Below are positions 29,878-38,775 of a stretch of DNA of 64,000 nt, in pieces (within the stretch, counting starts at the first letter, position 1; each line of letters begins with the position of its first letter). The position numbers and the translations under genes were made by a program. The notes under the pieces were generated by a model, which worked only from the letters and a program-made list of their open reading frames with translations, searched no databases and was not told the DNA's origin. Location of the stretch: contig NZ_CP141184.1 in NCBI RefSeq assembly GCF_035609205.1, forward strand, positions 992,001 to 1,056,000, in the 5' to 3' direction. Origin of the DNA: Hymenobacter sp. GOD-10R. GTDB lineage: Bacteria; Bacteroidota; Bacteroidia; Cytophagales; Hymenobacteraceae.

Positions 29878-29910
29878 AAACGGGGACAGCCGTTACGACT
29901 GTCCCCGTTT
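29878..29910. terminator. bidirectional terminator between convergent genes
   Basis: AAACGGGGACAG and CTGTCCCCGTTT arms, 9-base loop, A-run before and T-run after. It can stop both the DUF4442 gene and the ferritin-like gene on the minus strand. Confidence 0.85.
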
Positions 29911-29935
29911 AGAATCAATCCGATTGATGGTGTGC

Positions 29936-30826
29936 TTACTTCATGAAGTTCGAAGCAATGGCAAGAACAGTAGCCATATCGAGCGGCTCGTCGAACGCTT
30001 CAGACGCTTGGGCTGCGGTAACGAAAGAACCGGTGAGTTCAACACCTGCCTGAGCCGTGTTGGCTTCGCTTGGGTACATCGCTGCGGGCGTGCCAGCACC
30101 GTAGATGGCACTGGTGATAGCAGGAGCAGGGCCGCCGCCGTCATTACCCGAAATCCAGCTCTTCGGTGCCGACTGAGGTGAACCAGCAACAGCTTGCGGA
30201 CCGCCCCGGCGCATGGTGCGCAAGTGCGATGCGTGCCGCGCTTCTACCGAGTGAATGTTCAGCGCTGCTTCTAGTACCGTGTTGTTGCTGATGAGTAGGG
30301 GAGCACCACCTTTGTAGGCGCGCACGCCAGTATCCTCGAAGCTCTGGGCTAGGGCTAGGAAAGTCGTGCGGTTCGTGAATACATCAGGTAGCAGGGCAGC
30401 ACGCGTGCCACCTTTCGAGCCGGTGTAGTCGAAGTTATTGGCCGTGAGCGGCGCAATAGCATCAGCACCGAGCACCGAACGCAGGAAAGCAACGTGGTTA
30501 AACTCGTCGGTGGCGATGGTGATGATCTGCGCGCGGTCTTCGCCCGACAGCAAGCCAGCCCGGTTAATACCTTCATTGTAGAAGATAGACTCCAGGTACT
30601 CTAGTTTAAGCGCGAAGTTGAGCACGTCTTTGATCTGCTGGCTCAAGCCCGAGGTTTGGCCATACGCTTTCTGGAACATGGAGCCCATAGCCAGTGGTAC
30701 CGCGGCCGTAGCTAGCTTTTTGCCGAAGCCAGCAAAGTGCTTGAACATGGCGCGGCGCTGATCGAGACGTTCGTAAACCTCTGGGTCTACTTTCTCGATT
30801 TCAGCAATGATGTTGAGAAGATTCAT
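29936..30826 (-). CDS. ferritin-like domain protein
   Basis: Protein of 296 residues with a ferritin-like four-helix fold. Metal-ligand pattern is visible in order: a first glutamate in LKLEYLESIFY, then IATDEFNHVAFL (ExxH), then QSFEDTGVRAY and HSVEARHASHL (ExxH), spaced as in a di-iron bundle. There is a moderately hydrophobic stretch (KLATAAVPLAMGSM) near residue 38, which may be an export or anchor signal. It is the second gene of a pair with a ferritin-like lipoprotein upstream (42-base gap). Iron storage, detoxification or an oxidase function is inferred. Confidence 0.82.
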   Translation of the reverse strand: MNLLNIIAEIEKVDPEVYERLDQRRAMFKHFAGFGKKLATAAVPLAMGSMFQKAYGQTSGLSQQIKDVLNFALKLEYLESIFYNEGINRAGLLSGEDRAQIITIATDEFNHVAFLRSVLGADAIAPLTANNFDYTGSKGGTRAALLPDVFTNRTTFLALAQSFEDTGVRAYKGGAPLLISNNTVLEAALNIHSVEARHASHLRTMRRGGPQAVAGSPQSAPKSWISGNDGGGPAPAITSAIYGAGTPAAMYPSEANTAQAGVELTGSFVTAAQASEAFDEPLDMATVLAIASNFMK

Positions 30827-30868
30827 GGGGTATGTGTCTTTACGATAGGAGAATGGGGAAACACGACG

Positions 30869-31624
30869 CTATTCGGTGGGCAGGTTGCTGACATTCAGCT
30901 TCGAACCCTTCTTCAGGTAGTTATTAGCTACAGCGACTACCTGGGTGGGCGTCTTCGACATTTCTAGGCCGGTGTTGAAGTCTACCACATCCGGACCAAC
31001 GAAGCTGCCGTTGCTGAGTAAGTCGCGAATAAGCGCCGCGTGACGTGCTTCTACCGACACAATTTTACCGGCCAAGCCTAGGTATACGGGGTTAGAGATG
31101 AGTTTGCCAGCGCCGTTGTAAGCAGCTACACCTAGGTCTTCGAACGCCTTGGCAGCACCTAGCACGCTCGTGCGGTTAGCAAAGTCGATGGTCGTGAAAT
31201 CGGGCTCTAGGTCGCGGATGGGGGTGCCACCGTTTGCTTTGATAGCCGTTTTTAGGAAGTCGCGGTGAATCCGCTCGTGCGCTTCCAGGTCCGACAGAAT
31301 CTGACGCTCCGCGGCGCTGGCGCCAGTGTAGTAGGTGCTGGTGATTACCTTAGCGTAGAAAGCAGCTTCGAGTTGCTCTAACGCATAGGCATAGTTGAGC
31401 ACCCCAAAATCGCCGCTGCCAACGTTTACCTCAATGAGGCTCGCTGGTACGTTCGGGTTATTGAAAATCTCATCTAGAAGGTCGTCGCAACCCGTGAGGG
31501 CGAGGCTACCTACCGCCACACCGGCACCAGCGGTATAGCGCAAAAAAGTACGCCGTTGCAGAGGCGTGTTCGAGTCCTTTTCGGGATCTGCAACAACAGG
31601 TTTTTGGGACAGAAGTTTTGACAT
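30869..31624 (-). CDS. ferritin-like domain lipoprotein with Tat signal
   Basis: Protein of 251 residues; the N-terminus has twin arginines followed by a hydrophobic stretch and lipobox (RRTFLRYTAGAGVAVGSLAL then TGCDD), which implies Tat export and lipid anchoring. The rest is a ferritin-like four-helix domain: YALEQLEAAFYAKV, AHERIHRDFL, AKAFEDLGVAAYNG and SVEARHAALI supply the glutamate and ExxH ligands. Tat export suggests folding with a metal cofactor before transport. It is the upstream partner of the second ferritin-like gene; both likely come from one promoter in the AT-rich region upstream. Confidence 0.85.
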   Translation of the reverse strand: MSKLLSQKPVVADPEKDSNTPLQRRTFLRYTAGAGVAVGSLALTGCDDLLDEIFNNPNVPASLIEVNVGSGDFGVLNYAYALEQLEAAFYAKVITSTYYTGASAAERQILSDLEAHERIHRDFLKTAIKANGGTPIRDLEPDFTTIDFANRTSVLGAAKAFEDLGVAAYNGAGKLISNPVYLGLAGKIVSVEARHAALIRDLLSNGSFVGPDVVDFNTGLEMSKTPTQVVAVANNYLKKGSKLNVSNLPTE

Positions 31625-31945
31625 ATTTTTTTGAACTAAAACGTGAAAGAATACTCAGTCACAACGATACGGAATTAGTCGGGGGTCAGATTGTTTGATA
31701 ATAAAAATACGTATTTATACCTATTTAAAACGTTTGCGGAATAGGATATATTAATAGTATTAGGACTTTGTGAGTATAGAATTTGGTTTTTTATCTAATG
31801 TTAATCTTCCGTTACATTTATGTGACTTGTAAGAATATTCCTTACCTACTCAAGCTTAACTGTAAGTACACTCGCTGAGTGCTGACTAAGTTGATTTGTT
31901 TTGGGTACAAGCAAGTCAGAGGCAGCAGCGGAAATTGCACACAAA
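31625..31945. other. AT-rich regulatory region upstream of the ferritin-like pair
   Basis: About 320 bases with no ORF. It must contain the promoter for the minus-strand ferritin-like pair, but no exact TAnnTTTG box was recognised. An AT-rich core near 31700-31830 could be a regulator binding area. Confidence 0.4.
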
Positions 31946-31999
31946 AACACCAGCTTTCATACCGCTACTTGCCTAAGTCGCGGTATGAAAGCTGGTGTT
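31946..31999 (-). terminator. 20-bp stem terminator of the DisA_N-like gene
   Basis: Perfect 20-bp arms beginning AACACCAGCTTTCATACCGC, 14-base loop, and a T-rich tail on the minus strand (GTTTTTGTG). Positioned 43 bases beyond the stop of the minus-strand gene. Confidence 0.85.
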
Positions 32000-32041
32000 G
32001 TGCTAAGTAGCAAGTAGGGCCGAGCGCCTACCTAGCTCTTG

Positions 32042-33616
32042 TCAATCTAGTATTACGGCGTCTTGTTCTTCCTTGGTGATGACATCGACCAGACCGTCTT
32101 CACTCACCACAATGGCCATGCATGGGTAAGGTGAGCTTTCTACGTAGCGAATGGCCGAGTTGTAGCGGGCACCACGCGTGCTGCTACCACGGCCGCGCGT
32201 GGTGGCTTTGCCGTCCAGAATAACGCCAATGGAGTAGCAGTACGCGTCGGGGTCGATGAGTACGGCGCCATCAATAGCCGTCACGAGGCGCGTGATAAGC
32301 GGCGTGAGCGGCACAGGCTCGATGAGCGTGCATTGTAACTTGAGGCGGTCGGCTTCAGCTAGGGCTTCTGTGGTGACTACCAGCAGCGTGCCGTGCTTCT
32401 GCCGGCTAGCTTCCACCACTACTTCCCACAGGCGTTCCACTTTCACGTGGTCGAATAGGCCAAACACGCGTTTCAAGTCTTTGCGGAAACGGGTCCGGTT
32501 CAGGCGCACACGTGGCAGGCTTGGCAAACCATAGCTGGCGCGCATGAACACCTTTCCGTCGTGTTGCAACTCCCAGGCGTAGTGGTTGATGAAGTTCACG
32601 ACAAACAAATCTTCCCGATTGATGTCGTAGGTGCCCACTAGCCGACCTAGGGCATACACGTTTTCTCCATCGGCCAGCAAGCTGATATCGGCAGTCGTCA
32701 TCTCCAGCAGCTTCCGCACGGCCCGGTAATCGGTAAGCGGTGTAGGGCAAGTGAGAGCGAAAACCTCTTCTAGATTTGGGTGCCGACGCTGGGCAAGCAG
32801 CAGCTTACCGACGCCTTCAGCCCCTTCGTAGCGCAACGACGAGATGGTGTTGCACGTGTCGAAGAGACGGGCCGCGTTGGGATTTACGTTTAGAGCCTGC
32901 GCCGGCGTGTCCATCAGAATACGCCCGGCGGCGCGGAGCAGCTCGTCGTTTTCGCGCGGCCGCTCCATCATGCTAGCTCCTGGTTCGAGCTCCGACAAAG
33001 CTTTGCCGCATTCCTCGCTGAAACGCAGGATAGCAGATACCAGCAGCGACGACGCGAGCGGCCGGCCGTTGAGGTAGTATCGGTTGGGTTGAAAAGAGGG
33101 GTAGGTACGCAACGCACGCCGGTTGACTTGCAACACCGTTACGACATAGTAGGAGCCAATTTCTATGGGCCAGCCAGCAAACGACTGCCGCTTGCCGGTG
33201 GGTGTGTCCAGCACGTCGAGGGCTTCCTGCACGGCCATACGCAAGCTACGGCCGTGCCGCTTCCGCCGTAGCACGCTTTCGCTGAGTATCTCCTGGTCGC
33301 CGTTAAGCCAAATGTCAATCTGTTGGAGGCTGTTGCTGCGCGCTATCACCGTTCCGAAGCTGGTGAAATCGAGACCACAATCGGCAGGCTCTAGGCACAC
33401 GGGCAACACCGGTAGATTCTCCTGCTCAACGGGAATACCGACCAAAATAACAGATGGGTCTAGCTCGTCGTCGAGAGCACCAAAGAGGTCTTGGGCCAGC
33501 AAATAAACAGCTTGCCGGAAGCGGGCTTGGTTGGGCCAGATGGTTGAGGTATCTAGGGTCGCCGGAAGCTGGGGCGCCACCGGCGGCGCGGCTAGAAGTG
33601 GGAGGGGAGTAAGCAT
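32042..33616 (-). CDS. DisA_N-domain protein, candidate diadenylate cyclase with variant motif
   Basis: Protein of about 524 residues. The last 80 residues form a DisA_N (diadenylate cyclase) type domain: DGAVLIDPDAYCYSIGV holds the DGA motif (residues 449-451), and the second signature appears as STRGARYNSAIRY where classical enzymes have GTRHRAA. The following AIVVSEDGLVDVIT matches the family strand. The upstream 400 residues are a predicted soluble sensor region; it resembles the sensor domains (for example DACNV-type) that precede DisA_N in Bacteroidota, which I cannot confirm. The ATG at 33616 is used; a TTG frame to 33658 would add a false signal peptide. If active it would make c-di-AMP or another dinucleotide. 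Confidence 0.7.
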   Translation of the reverse strand: MLTPLPLLAAPPVAPQLPATLDTSTIWPNQARFRQAVYLLAQDLFGALDDELDPSVILVGIPVEQENLPVLPVCLEPADCGLDFTSFGTVIARSNSLQQIDIWLNGDQEILSESVLRRKRHGRSLRMAVQEALDVLDTPTGKRQSFAGWPIEIGSYYVVTVLQVNRRALRTYPSFQPNRYYLNGRPLASSLLVSAILRFSEECGKALSELEPGASMMERPRENDELLRAAGRILMDTPAQALNVNPNAARLFDTCNTISSLRYEGAEGVGKLLLAQRRHPNLEEVFALTCPTPLTDYRAVRKLLEMTTADISLLADGENVYALGRLVGTYDINREDLFVVNFINHYAWELQHDGKVFMRASYGLPSLPRVRLNRTRFRKDLKRVFGLFDHVKVERLWEVVVEASRQKHGTLLVVTTEALAEADRLKLQCTLIEPVPLTPLITRLVTAIDGAVLIDPDAYCYSIGVILDGKATTRGRGSSTRGARYNSAIRYVESSPYPCMAIVVSEDGLVDVITKEEQDAVILD

Positions 33617-33825
33617 AAAGCAGGAAGCTAGCAAGGATAACGTGTTAAACGCAGCCAAACAGGCCTGCGATGCCCGCCGGATGGAAGTGCCGTTATTCGC
33701 TGCGAGGTTACCCTGTATGTACCCCTAATGAGTTGATAAAGTACTACTTCGCAGCTGATCTATAGAAAGCACCCAAGTGGCCGGGTATACTATAACAGAC
33801 GAACAGCAGCGCTGGTTACTTTAGG

Positions 33826-34608
33826 TTAGAGTTGAAAAACTACGGGTAACACCATTTTTTGCCGCAGCGGCTGGCCTTTGTAGCGAGCCGGATTCCATTT
33901 AGGGGCTGCTTTGATCAAACGCAAAGCCTCCTCGTCGCAGCCTGAACCTAGGCGCTTTACCAGCTTGGGCTCAGTGAGGGAGCCATCTTTCTGAACCACG
34001 AATTCTACCATCACGCGGCCTTCTATTTTGCGCTGTCGTGCCAAAGTAGGGTAGCGTAAGTTCTCCTGAATCCAGGTGAAAAAAGCGTCGGTGCCGCCGA
34101 CAGGGCGAGCAGGTTCGTCGGGCGCAACGGTCTGTGGCTGGTCGCTACCAGCGCCGCTTGGTGTACCCGCTGCGCTAGGTTCGGAGCCTTGCGGAATCTG
34201 GAAGGCTACCGGGATGGTCACGCGCTGCCGCACTTTTTCGCCGCGGTGCTGGGCAGGCGTCCACTTGGGACCACCTTTTATCAACCGAATTGCCTCTGCA
34301 TCGAGGGCGGGGGCGAGCGGCTGGGGCACCGTCACGTTGGACACGACGCCCGTTTTCTCGACTACAAAGGTCACGTTCACGGTGCCTTGCAGGTCCTGCT
34401 GCAAAGCAGCGGTGGGATATTGCTGATTATCGGCTAGGTACTGACCGTATGCTTCCACGCCACCTACAGGTACAGCTGGCTTTTCTACGGTATCGTAGAT
34501 TTCGCTAGCCTTGGGGTCTTTGGGATAAGCTAGCTTTTGCTGAGCTTGGGTAGACAGGGTGGCCGTAGTGAGCAGGGCGGTGAGTAGCAAGCGAGAAAAG
34601 ATCGTCAT
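33826..34608 (-). CDS. secreted protein with two TonB C-terminal domains
   Basis: Protein of about 260 residues with an N-terminal signal peptide (LLLTALLTTATLSTQAQ) and two TonB_C repeats, the first around residues 50-135 (LQGTVNVTFVVEKTGVVSNV ... LIKGGPKWTPAQHRGEKVR) and the second around 185-260 (EGRVMVEFVVQKDGSLTEP ... LIKAAPKWNPARYKGQP). Unlike classical TonB it has a cleavable-looking signal and no proline-rich periplasmic span or membrane anchor, so it is probably a free periplasmic or lipid-associated partner of TonB-dependent receptors. Divergent from the His-rich gene and receptor operon and may serve it. Confidence 0.8.
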   Translation of the reverse strand: MTIFSRLLLTALLTTATLSTQAQQKLAYPKDPKASEIYDTVEKPAVPVGGVEAYGQYLADNQQYPTAALQQDLQGTVNVTFVVEKTGVVSNVTVPQPLAPALDAEAIRLIKGGPKWTPAQHRGEKVRQRVTIPVAFQIPQGSEPSAAGTPSGAGSDQPQTVAPDEPARPVGGTDAFFTWIQENLRYPTLARQRKIEGRVMVEFVVQKDGSLTEPKLVKRLGSGCDEEALRLIKAAPKWNPARYKGQPLRQKMVLPVVFQL

Positions 34609-34808
34609 GTGGATGGGCGCAAGAGTGTGGAGGCTAGCCTCGCGAAAGCGGCGAGGGCTCAATTCGCTTATCAAAATTCAGGCAACTATTCAACGAACCC
34701 CCATTAACAGTTAACACGGATAGAAGGCTAGGTAGTGCCGAAAGCCTAGGTGCCCCTTGAAATATTGGTAGTTTTATGCAACAATGTGTCATTTGTGATA
34801 ATTCTGAA

Positions 34809-34816
34809 TACCTTTG
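34809..34816 (+). promoter_or_regulatory. Bacteroidota -7 promoter box (TACCTTTG) before the His-rich gene
   Basis: Exact TAnnTTTG match 17 bases upstream of the ATG at 34834; a weak TTG-like -33 element is present at shorter spacing. Suggests a start site near 34823 and hence supports the shorter reading frame. Confidence 0.5.
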
Positions 34817-34833
34817 AGCTTCATGTTTTTTTC

Positions 34834-35199
34834 ATGAGGGGTGTTTCGGAAATAAGTTTAGGGCAAAAAGTAAGTGTCTGGTGGTTGCTGCTGCTCCTGC
34901 TACGCATGTCCCTGCCCGAAACAGCCGTGCTGGAAGCTCACTTTCATCGGCACACCGAAGTAGAGCCCGCTACCAAAGCAGTCGGGGCGACAGCTAGCAA
35001 GCATTTGCTTACACCTAAGCACCAACATTGCCACACCGAGCAGTTTTATAACGTGCCTTTTCAACCGGCTGAAGCAGTGTTGGTGGAGGTGCCGTTGCAG
35101 CTCCGGCCGTATGCTGTTTACCGGCCGCAGGCGCCCGTGTGCCGGTCGTGGCACCTGCTGAAAGGTGCCTCTTTGCGTGGGCCACCCGCTCTTAGCTAA
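34834..35199 (+). CDS. small His-rich exported protein, unknown
   Basis: Protein of about 121 residues starting MRGVSEISLGQKVSVWW, then a hydrophobic run (LLLLLLRMSLPETAV) that could be a signal or anchor, then two clusters of metal-binding type residues: HFHRHTE near residue 38 and HQHCHTE near residue 64. I do not recognise a named family; small proteins with such HxH and HxHC clusters occur next to TonB-dependent receptors in Bacteroidota, where they are suspected to bind copper or other metals. The ATG at 34834 follows a TACCTTTG box. Probably the first gene of the receptor/ABC operon. Confidence 0.6.
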   Translation: MRGVSEISLGQKVSVWWLLLLLLRMSLPETAVLEAHFHRHTEVEPATKAVGATASKHLLTPKHQHCHTEQFYNVPFQPAEAVLVEVPLQLRPYAVYRPQAPVCRSWHLLKGASLRGPPALS

Positions 35200-35553
35200 A
35201 CACTAGGCGTAGCGCGCTTTTTACCTGCTAGGTACCTGCTTTTCGGGTGCCGGCCACTGGCTAGCTTTTGCTGCTGACTATGTGTAATCGGTTGTGCCCT
35301 GCGGCAATATCGTCCTGCTCCGCTCGAGTGGTGATGCGGTGTGCGTTGCCATCACGTCGCACCTAGCTAAGAAATTAACTTCCAAACGTAAGAGGCTTTT
35401 GCCCCGCGGCATTTTGTGCCGCCTGTGGCAGTATGCTGTGTGCTTTCCGGCCACCACCTAGCTCCCGCAAAATCGCCGGAGCCACCTTTCCCTCCTTTTT
35501 CTCTGATACCTCTTAATGCCCGACGCGCTGTCGCTCGGCATGACTTTCCCCTT
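35200..35553. other. non-coding gap before the TonB-dependent receptor
   Basis: About 350 bases. A short inverted repeat GCGGCA/TGCCGC near 35406-35422 and the lack of a T-rich tail suggest a leader element rather than a terminator. No promoter box with good match was found, and an upstream open frame from 35416 is treated as non-coding because the receptor has a perfect signal peptide from 35554. Confidence 0.4.
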
Positions 35554-37983
35554 ATGCAACGACTTCTCTACATCTTACTTTTTTTACTACCTGCTTTGTG
35601 TGGCGCGCAAAACCTAGGTAGCATCAATGGCCGAGTACTCAGCGCCGATAGTCACCCGCTGGAAGGCATTTCGGTGGTGGAAACAACCGGGCGCTTCTCC
35701 GCGCTTACCGATAAAGAAGGCCGCTTTGCGCTAACCAATCTGCCGCTAGAGCAACTGACGCTGCTCACGCGTAGCCTCAACTTCAGCGAAGCACGCCGCA
35801 CGGTGCTGCTAACCGCCGAGGCGCCAAGCGTGACCATTGACTTTCGCCTGAATGCTAGCTCCAATGCGCTGCAAGAAGTGGAAGTGCTAGGTCGTAAGGA
35901 GACCACCTACAAGAGCGACTACAGCTTCGTAGGAACCCGCACCGCCACGGCGCTCATCGACGTGCCACAGTCAATTTCGACCGTGACCAAGGAGCTGATG
36001 GATGACCGGCAAGTGTTCCGCCTCACCGATGTAGTAAAGAACGTGGCCGGTGTAACGCAGTACTCACACTACGACGACCTGACGGTGCGTGGCTTCCGCA
36101 ACGGCTACGAAAGCGGCTTTCGGCTGCTGAATGGCCTGCGCTCTGGCTTCAGCTACGGCAACTCGTTTACACAGGCGCCGCTCACCGTGAACCTAGAGCG
36201 GGTGGAAGTGCTGAAAGGACCCGGCGCCGCGCTGTTCGGCGACATCAACCCCGGCGGCACGGTGAACATGGTGACCAAAAAGCCGCTGGCCGACACGCGC
36301 CGGGCCATATCGTTCTCCACCGGTAGCTTCAACACGACAAGAGCTTCCGCCGATTTCACGGGTCCGCTCAACGAGCAAAAAAACGTGCTCTACCGCTTCA
36401 ACGCGGGTTACGAGAAAACCAACACCTTCCGCGACGTGAACGACACGAAGTCGCTGATGCTAGCACCCACCGTGACGTTCCTGGTGTCGGACAAAACTAC
36501 GCTGAATGCCGAGTTGGTGTACACGCACATCAACGGCTACCTCGACCGGGGCCTGCCCATCAAGGCCAATGACTTATACGCGGCGCCGCGCAGCTTCACT
36601 CTCAGCCAACCCAGCGACTATTTCCGCACCAATACCTATTACCTGAACGCCTCGCTCACGCACAAATTCACGGATTGGCTGTCACTGAACGCGTCGTACC
36701 TCGACTTCACCTACAACGAAAACCTGAGCGAGCACCGCACCCTGAATACCTACGCTGATGCACCGGCCAACACGGTGATGAACCTGCGCTACTTCGACCG
36801 CCGCGCCGAAGAATACACTAAGAACCTCTCGACTTACTTCTCGCTGAACCGCAATACGGGCTCTATTGCTCATAAAGTGGTAGTGGGGGCCGATTACATC
36901 CGCTTCAACACCGATAAGCAGAGTACCATGTTCGAAGCACGCCAGAAGCTGGTGAACAGCGTTGCCACGCCGCTAACGTTCGACTTGAATAAGCCCTTGT
37001 ACGAAATTCAGGACCCCACGAAATACATCCGGCGGCCACTGCCCCAGTTCTTCATCGACTACATCAACTCGGTGTACCACACGGTGGGCATCTACGCGCA
37101 GGATCAACTGGAAGTGACGCCTCGCCTGGGCCTATTGCTAGGTGTACGCTACGAACTGTTTGCCGATGAACGCGACTACGGCGACGGCTCTACCACCATC
37201 CCGCAGCGCCGGGTGATGCCCCGCGCCGGCCTCACGTACTCCCTGCGCGACAACCTGAACTACTTTGCGAGTTACAGCTCTGGTTTTCGGCCGCTCAAGC
37301 CCGAGTATATTCGCTTTCCGGAGCGGTATGGCCGCGGTTCGGCTTTTAGCCCGGAAACCAGCTACCAGCTTGAAACGGGTTTGAAGGGCGAGTTCTTCGA
37401 TAAGGCGTTGTTTGCTACCGTAGCTGTGTACCAGATTGTGAAACGCAACCAATTGGTAGCTACTGGCTCGCTCACGGCCGACGGTGGTCAGGTGTATCGC
37501 CAAAACGGCCAAGCTCGCTCACGTGGGGCCGAGGTGGAGCTGACCGGCAACGTCCTGTCGAACCTTAGCCTGAACCTGAACTATGCCTTAAACCACACAG
37601 AGGTGATGGATGCCGACTTGCCAGCCGAAAACGGTCAGCCGCTCGCCAACGCGCCCAAGCACATGGGCGGCCTATGGGCCAAATACACCTTCACCACCCC
37701 GGCCCTGCGCGGCCTAGGCATAGGGGTAGGCGGCAACCATGTAAGTCGCCGCCGCTCTGAGAATCAGGTGACGATTGCGGGTACCGAGGAGAAATACTGG
37801 GCACACTGGCCTAGCTACACGGTGGCCGATGTGGCGCTGTTTTATACCATCAACCGCTTCAATTTCCACGTCAACCTCAACAACGTGTTCGACAAGTACT
37901 ACTTCGTCGGCGGCTACGATTTCTTCCGTGCTAGTCCTGGAGCGCCCCGCAATTTCATGACCACGCTGGGCTACACCTTCTAA
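35554..37983 (+). CDS. TonB-dependent siderophore-type receptor
   Basis: Outer-membrane receptor of about 809 residues. Order of parts: signal peptide (LLYILLFLLPALCGAQ), carboxypeptidase-D-like regulatory domain (about residues 20-105, with SINGRVLSADSHPLEGISVV), plug domain (ALIDVPQSISTVTKELMDDR, then VKNVAGVTQYSHYDDLTVRG), and a 22-strand barrel to the end, ending in the aromatic LGYTF. The IDVPQSIS and RGF motifs are those of siderophore receptors of the FhuA/FepA-like type. Transports an iron- or other metal-chelate, substrate unknown. Followed by an ABC exporter/importer operon. Confidence 0.92.
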   Translation: MQRLLYILLFLLPALCGAQNLGSINGRVLSADSHPLEGISVVETTGRFSALTDKEGRFALTNLPLEQLTLLTRSLNFSEARRTVLLTAEAPSVTIDFRLNASSNALQEVEVLGRKETTYKSDYSFVGTRTATALIDVPQSISTVTKELMDDRQVFRLTDVVKNVAGVTQYSHYDDLTVRGFRNGYESGFRLLNGLRSGFSYGNSFTQAPLTVNLERVEVLKGPGAALFGDINPGGTVNMVTKKPLADTRRAISFSTGSFNTTRASADFTGPLNEQKNVLYRFNAGYEKTNTFRDVNDTKSLMLAPTVTFLVSDKTTLNAELVYTHINGYLDRGLPIKANDLYAAPRSFTLSQPSDYFRTNTYYLNASLTHKFTDWLSLNASYLDFTYNENLSEHRTLNTYADAPANTVMNLRYFDRRAEEYTKNLSTYFSLNRNTGSIAHKVVVGADYIRFNTDKQSTMFEARQKLVNSVATPLTFDLNKPLYEIQDPTKYIRRPLPQFFIDYINSVYHTVGIYAQDQLEVTPRLGLLLGVRYELFADERDYGDGSTTIPQRRVMPRAGLTYSLRDNLNYFASYSSGFRPLKPEYIRFPERYGRGSAFSPETSYQLETGLKGEFFDKALFATVAVYQIVKRNQLVATGSLTADGGQVYRQNGQARSRGAEVELTGNVLSNLSLNLNYALNHTEVMDADLPAENGQPLANAPKHMGGLWAKYTFTTPALRGLGIGVGGNHVSRRRSENQVTIAGTEEKYWAHWPSYTVADVALFYTINRFNFHVNLNNVFDKYYFVGGYDFFRASPGAPRNFMTTLGYTF

Positions 37984-38000
37984 GGAGCTAGGTAGCACTA

Positions 38001-38029
38001 CCGGTCGGACGCCCAAGGCGTCCGACCGG
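38001..38029. other. perfect 13-bp hairpin between receptor and ABC genes
   Basis: CCGGTCGGACGCC pairs with GGCGTCCGACCGG across a CAA loop. No T-tract follows, so it is more likely to moderate readthrough or mRNA stability than to stop transcription completely. Confidence 0.5.
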
Positions 38030-38064
38030 ATAACACATCTATTAAGTCAATACCTAACGAGTCA

Positions 38065-38772
38065 ATGACCTACATTTTAGAGGCGAAAGAGCTGCGCAAG
38101 CAGTACCCCAATAAGCTAGCCTTACGCGGGTTGAACCTGCAAATCGAGCCGGGTGAAGTATTCTGTTTGCTCGGGCAAAATGGCGCGGGCAAGTCTACGA
38201 CCATCAACCTGTTTCTGGGATTTGTGCAGCCGACGGCAGGCGCGGCGTACATCAATGGGGTAGAGGTAGCCAGCAACCCTTTCAAGATCAAGCAATACCT
38301 AGCCTACATTCCGGAGAACGTGATGCTGTACCCGCACCTGACGGGTGTAGAAAACCTAGCCCTGTTCAGCAGTTTGGCGGGCTTCCGCTACTCGGAAAAA
38401 GAGTTGGTGGAGTACCTGGCCGAAGCCGGGCTACCAGCTGATGCCGTGCGGCGGCGGGTGGGTACCTACTCGAAGGGTATGCGCCAAAAGGTGGGTATTT
38501 CCATTGCTGTGGCCAAGCACGCCAAGGTGCTGCTGCTTGACGAGCCCACGTCTGGCCTCGACCCCAAAGCCAGCAACGAATTCTCGGAGCTACTGCGCCA
38601 ACTTAGTCAGCAGGGCACCGCTGTGCTCATGGCCACGCACGACTTGTTCCGGGCCAAGGAAGTCGGCACGCGGGTAGGCATCATGCGGGAGGGCGAGCTG
38701 GTTGATGTGCGCCCTACGGCTGCTTTGAATGCTAACGAGCTAGAGCAGCTCTATCTCACCTACATGCAATAG
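38065..38772 (+). CDS. ABC transporter ATP-binding protein
   Basis: Cytoplasmic ATPase of an ABC system, 235 residues. Walker A is LGQNGAGKST (about residue 38-47), the signature motif is YSKGMRQKVGI, and Walker B is VLLLDEPTSGLDP. It belongs to the class partnered with NosY/DUF3526-type permeases, and directly precedes two such genes, three bases before the first. Likely energises a transport step for metal, peptide or metallophore, together with the upstream TonB receptor. Confidence 0.93.
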   Translation: MTYILEAKELRKQYPNKLALRGLNLQIEPGEVFCLLGQNGAGKSTTINLFLGFVQPTAGAAYINGVEVASNPFKIKQYLAYIPENVMLYPHLTGVENLALFSSLAGFRYSEKELVEYLAEAGLPADAVRRRVGTYSKGMRQKVGISIAVAKHAKVLLLDEPTSGLDPKASNEFSELLRQLSQQGTAVLMATHDLFRAKEVGTRVGIMREGELVDVRPTAALNANELEQLYLTYMQ

Positions 38773-38775
38773 CCC

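Noticed and set aside
33617..33658. Signal peptide on the DisA_N-like protein
   Set aside because: It would require a TTG start; the ATG at 33616 is better and a nucleotide cyclase should be cytoplasmic.
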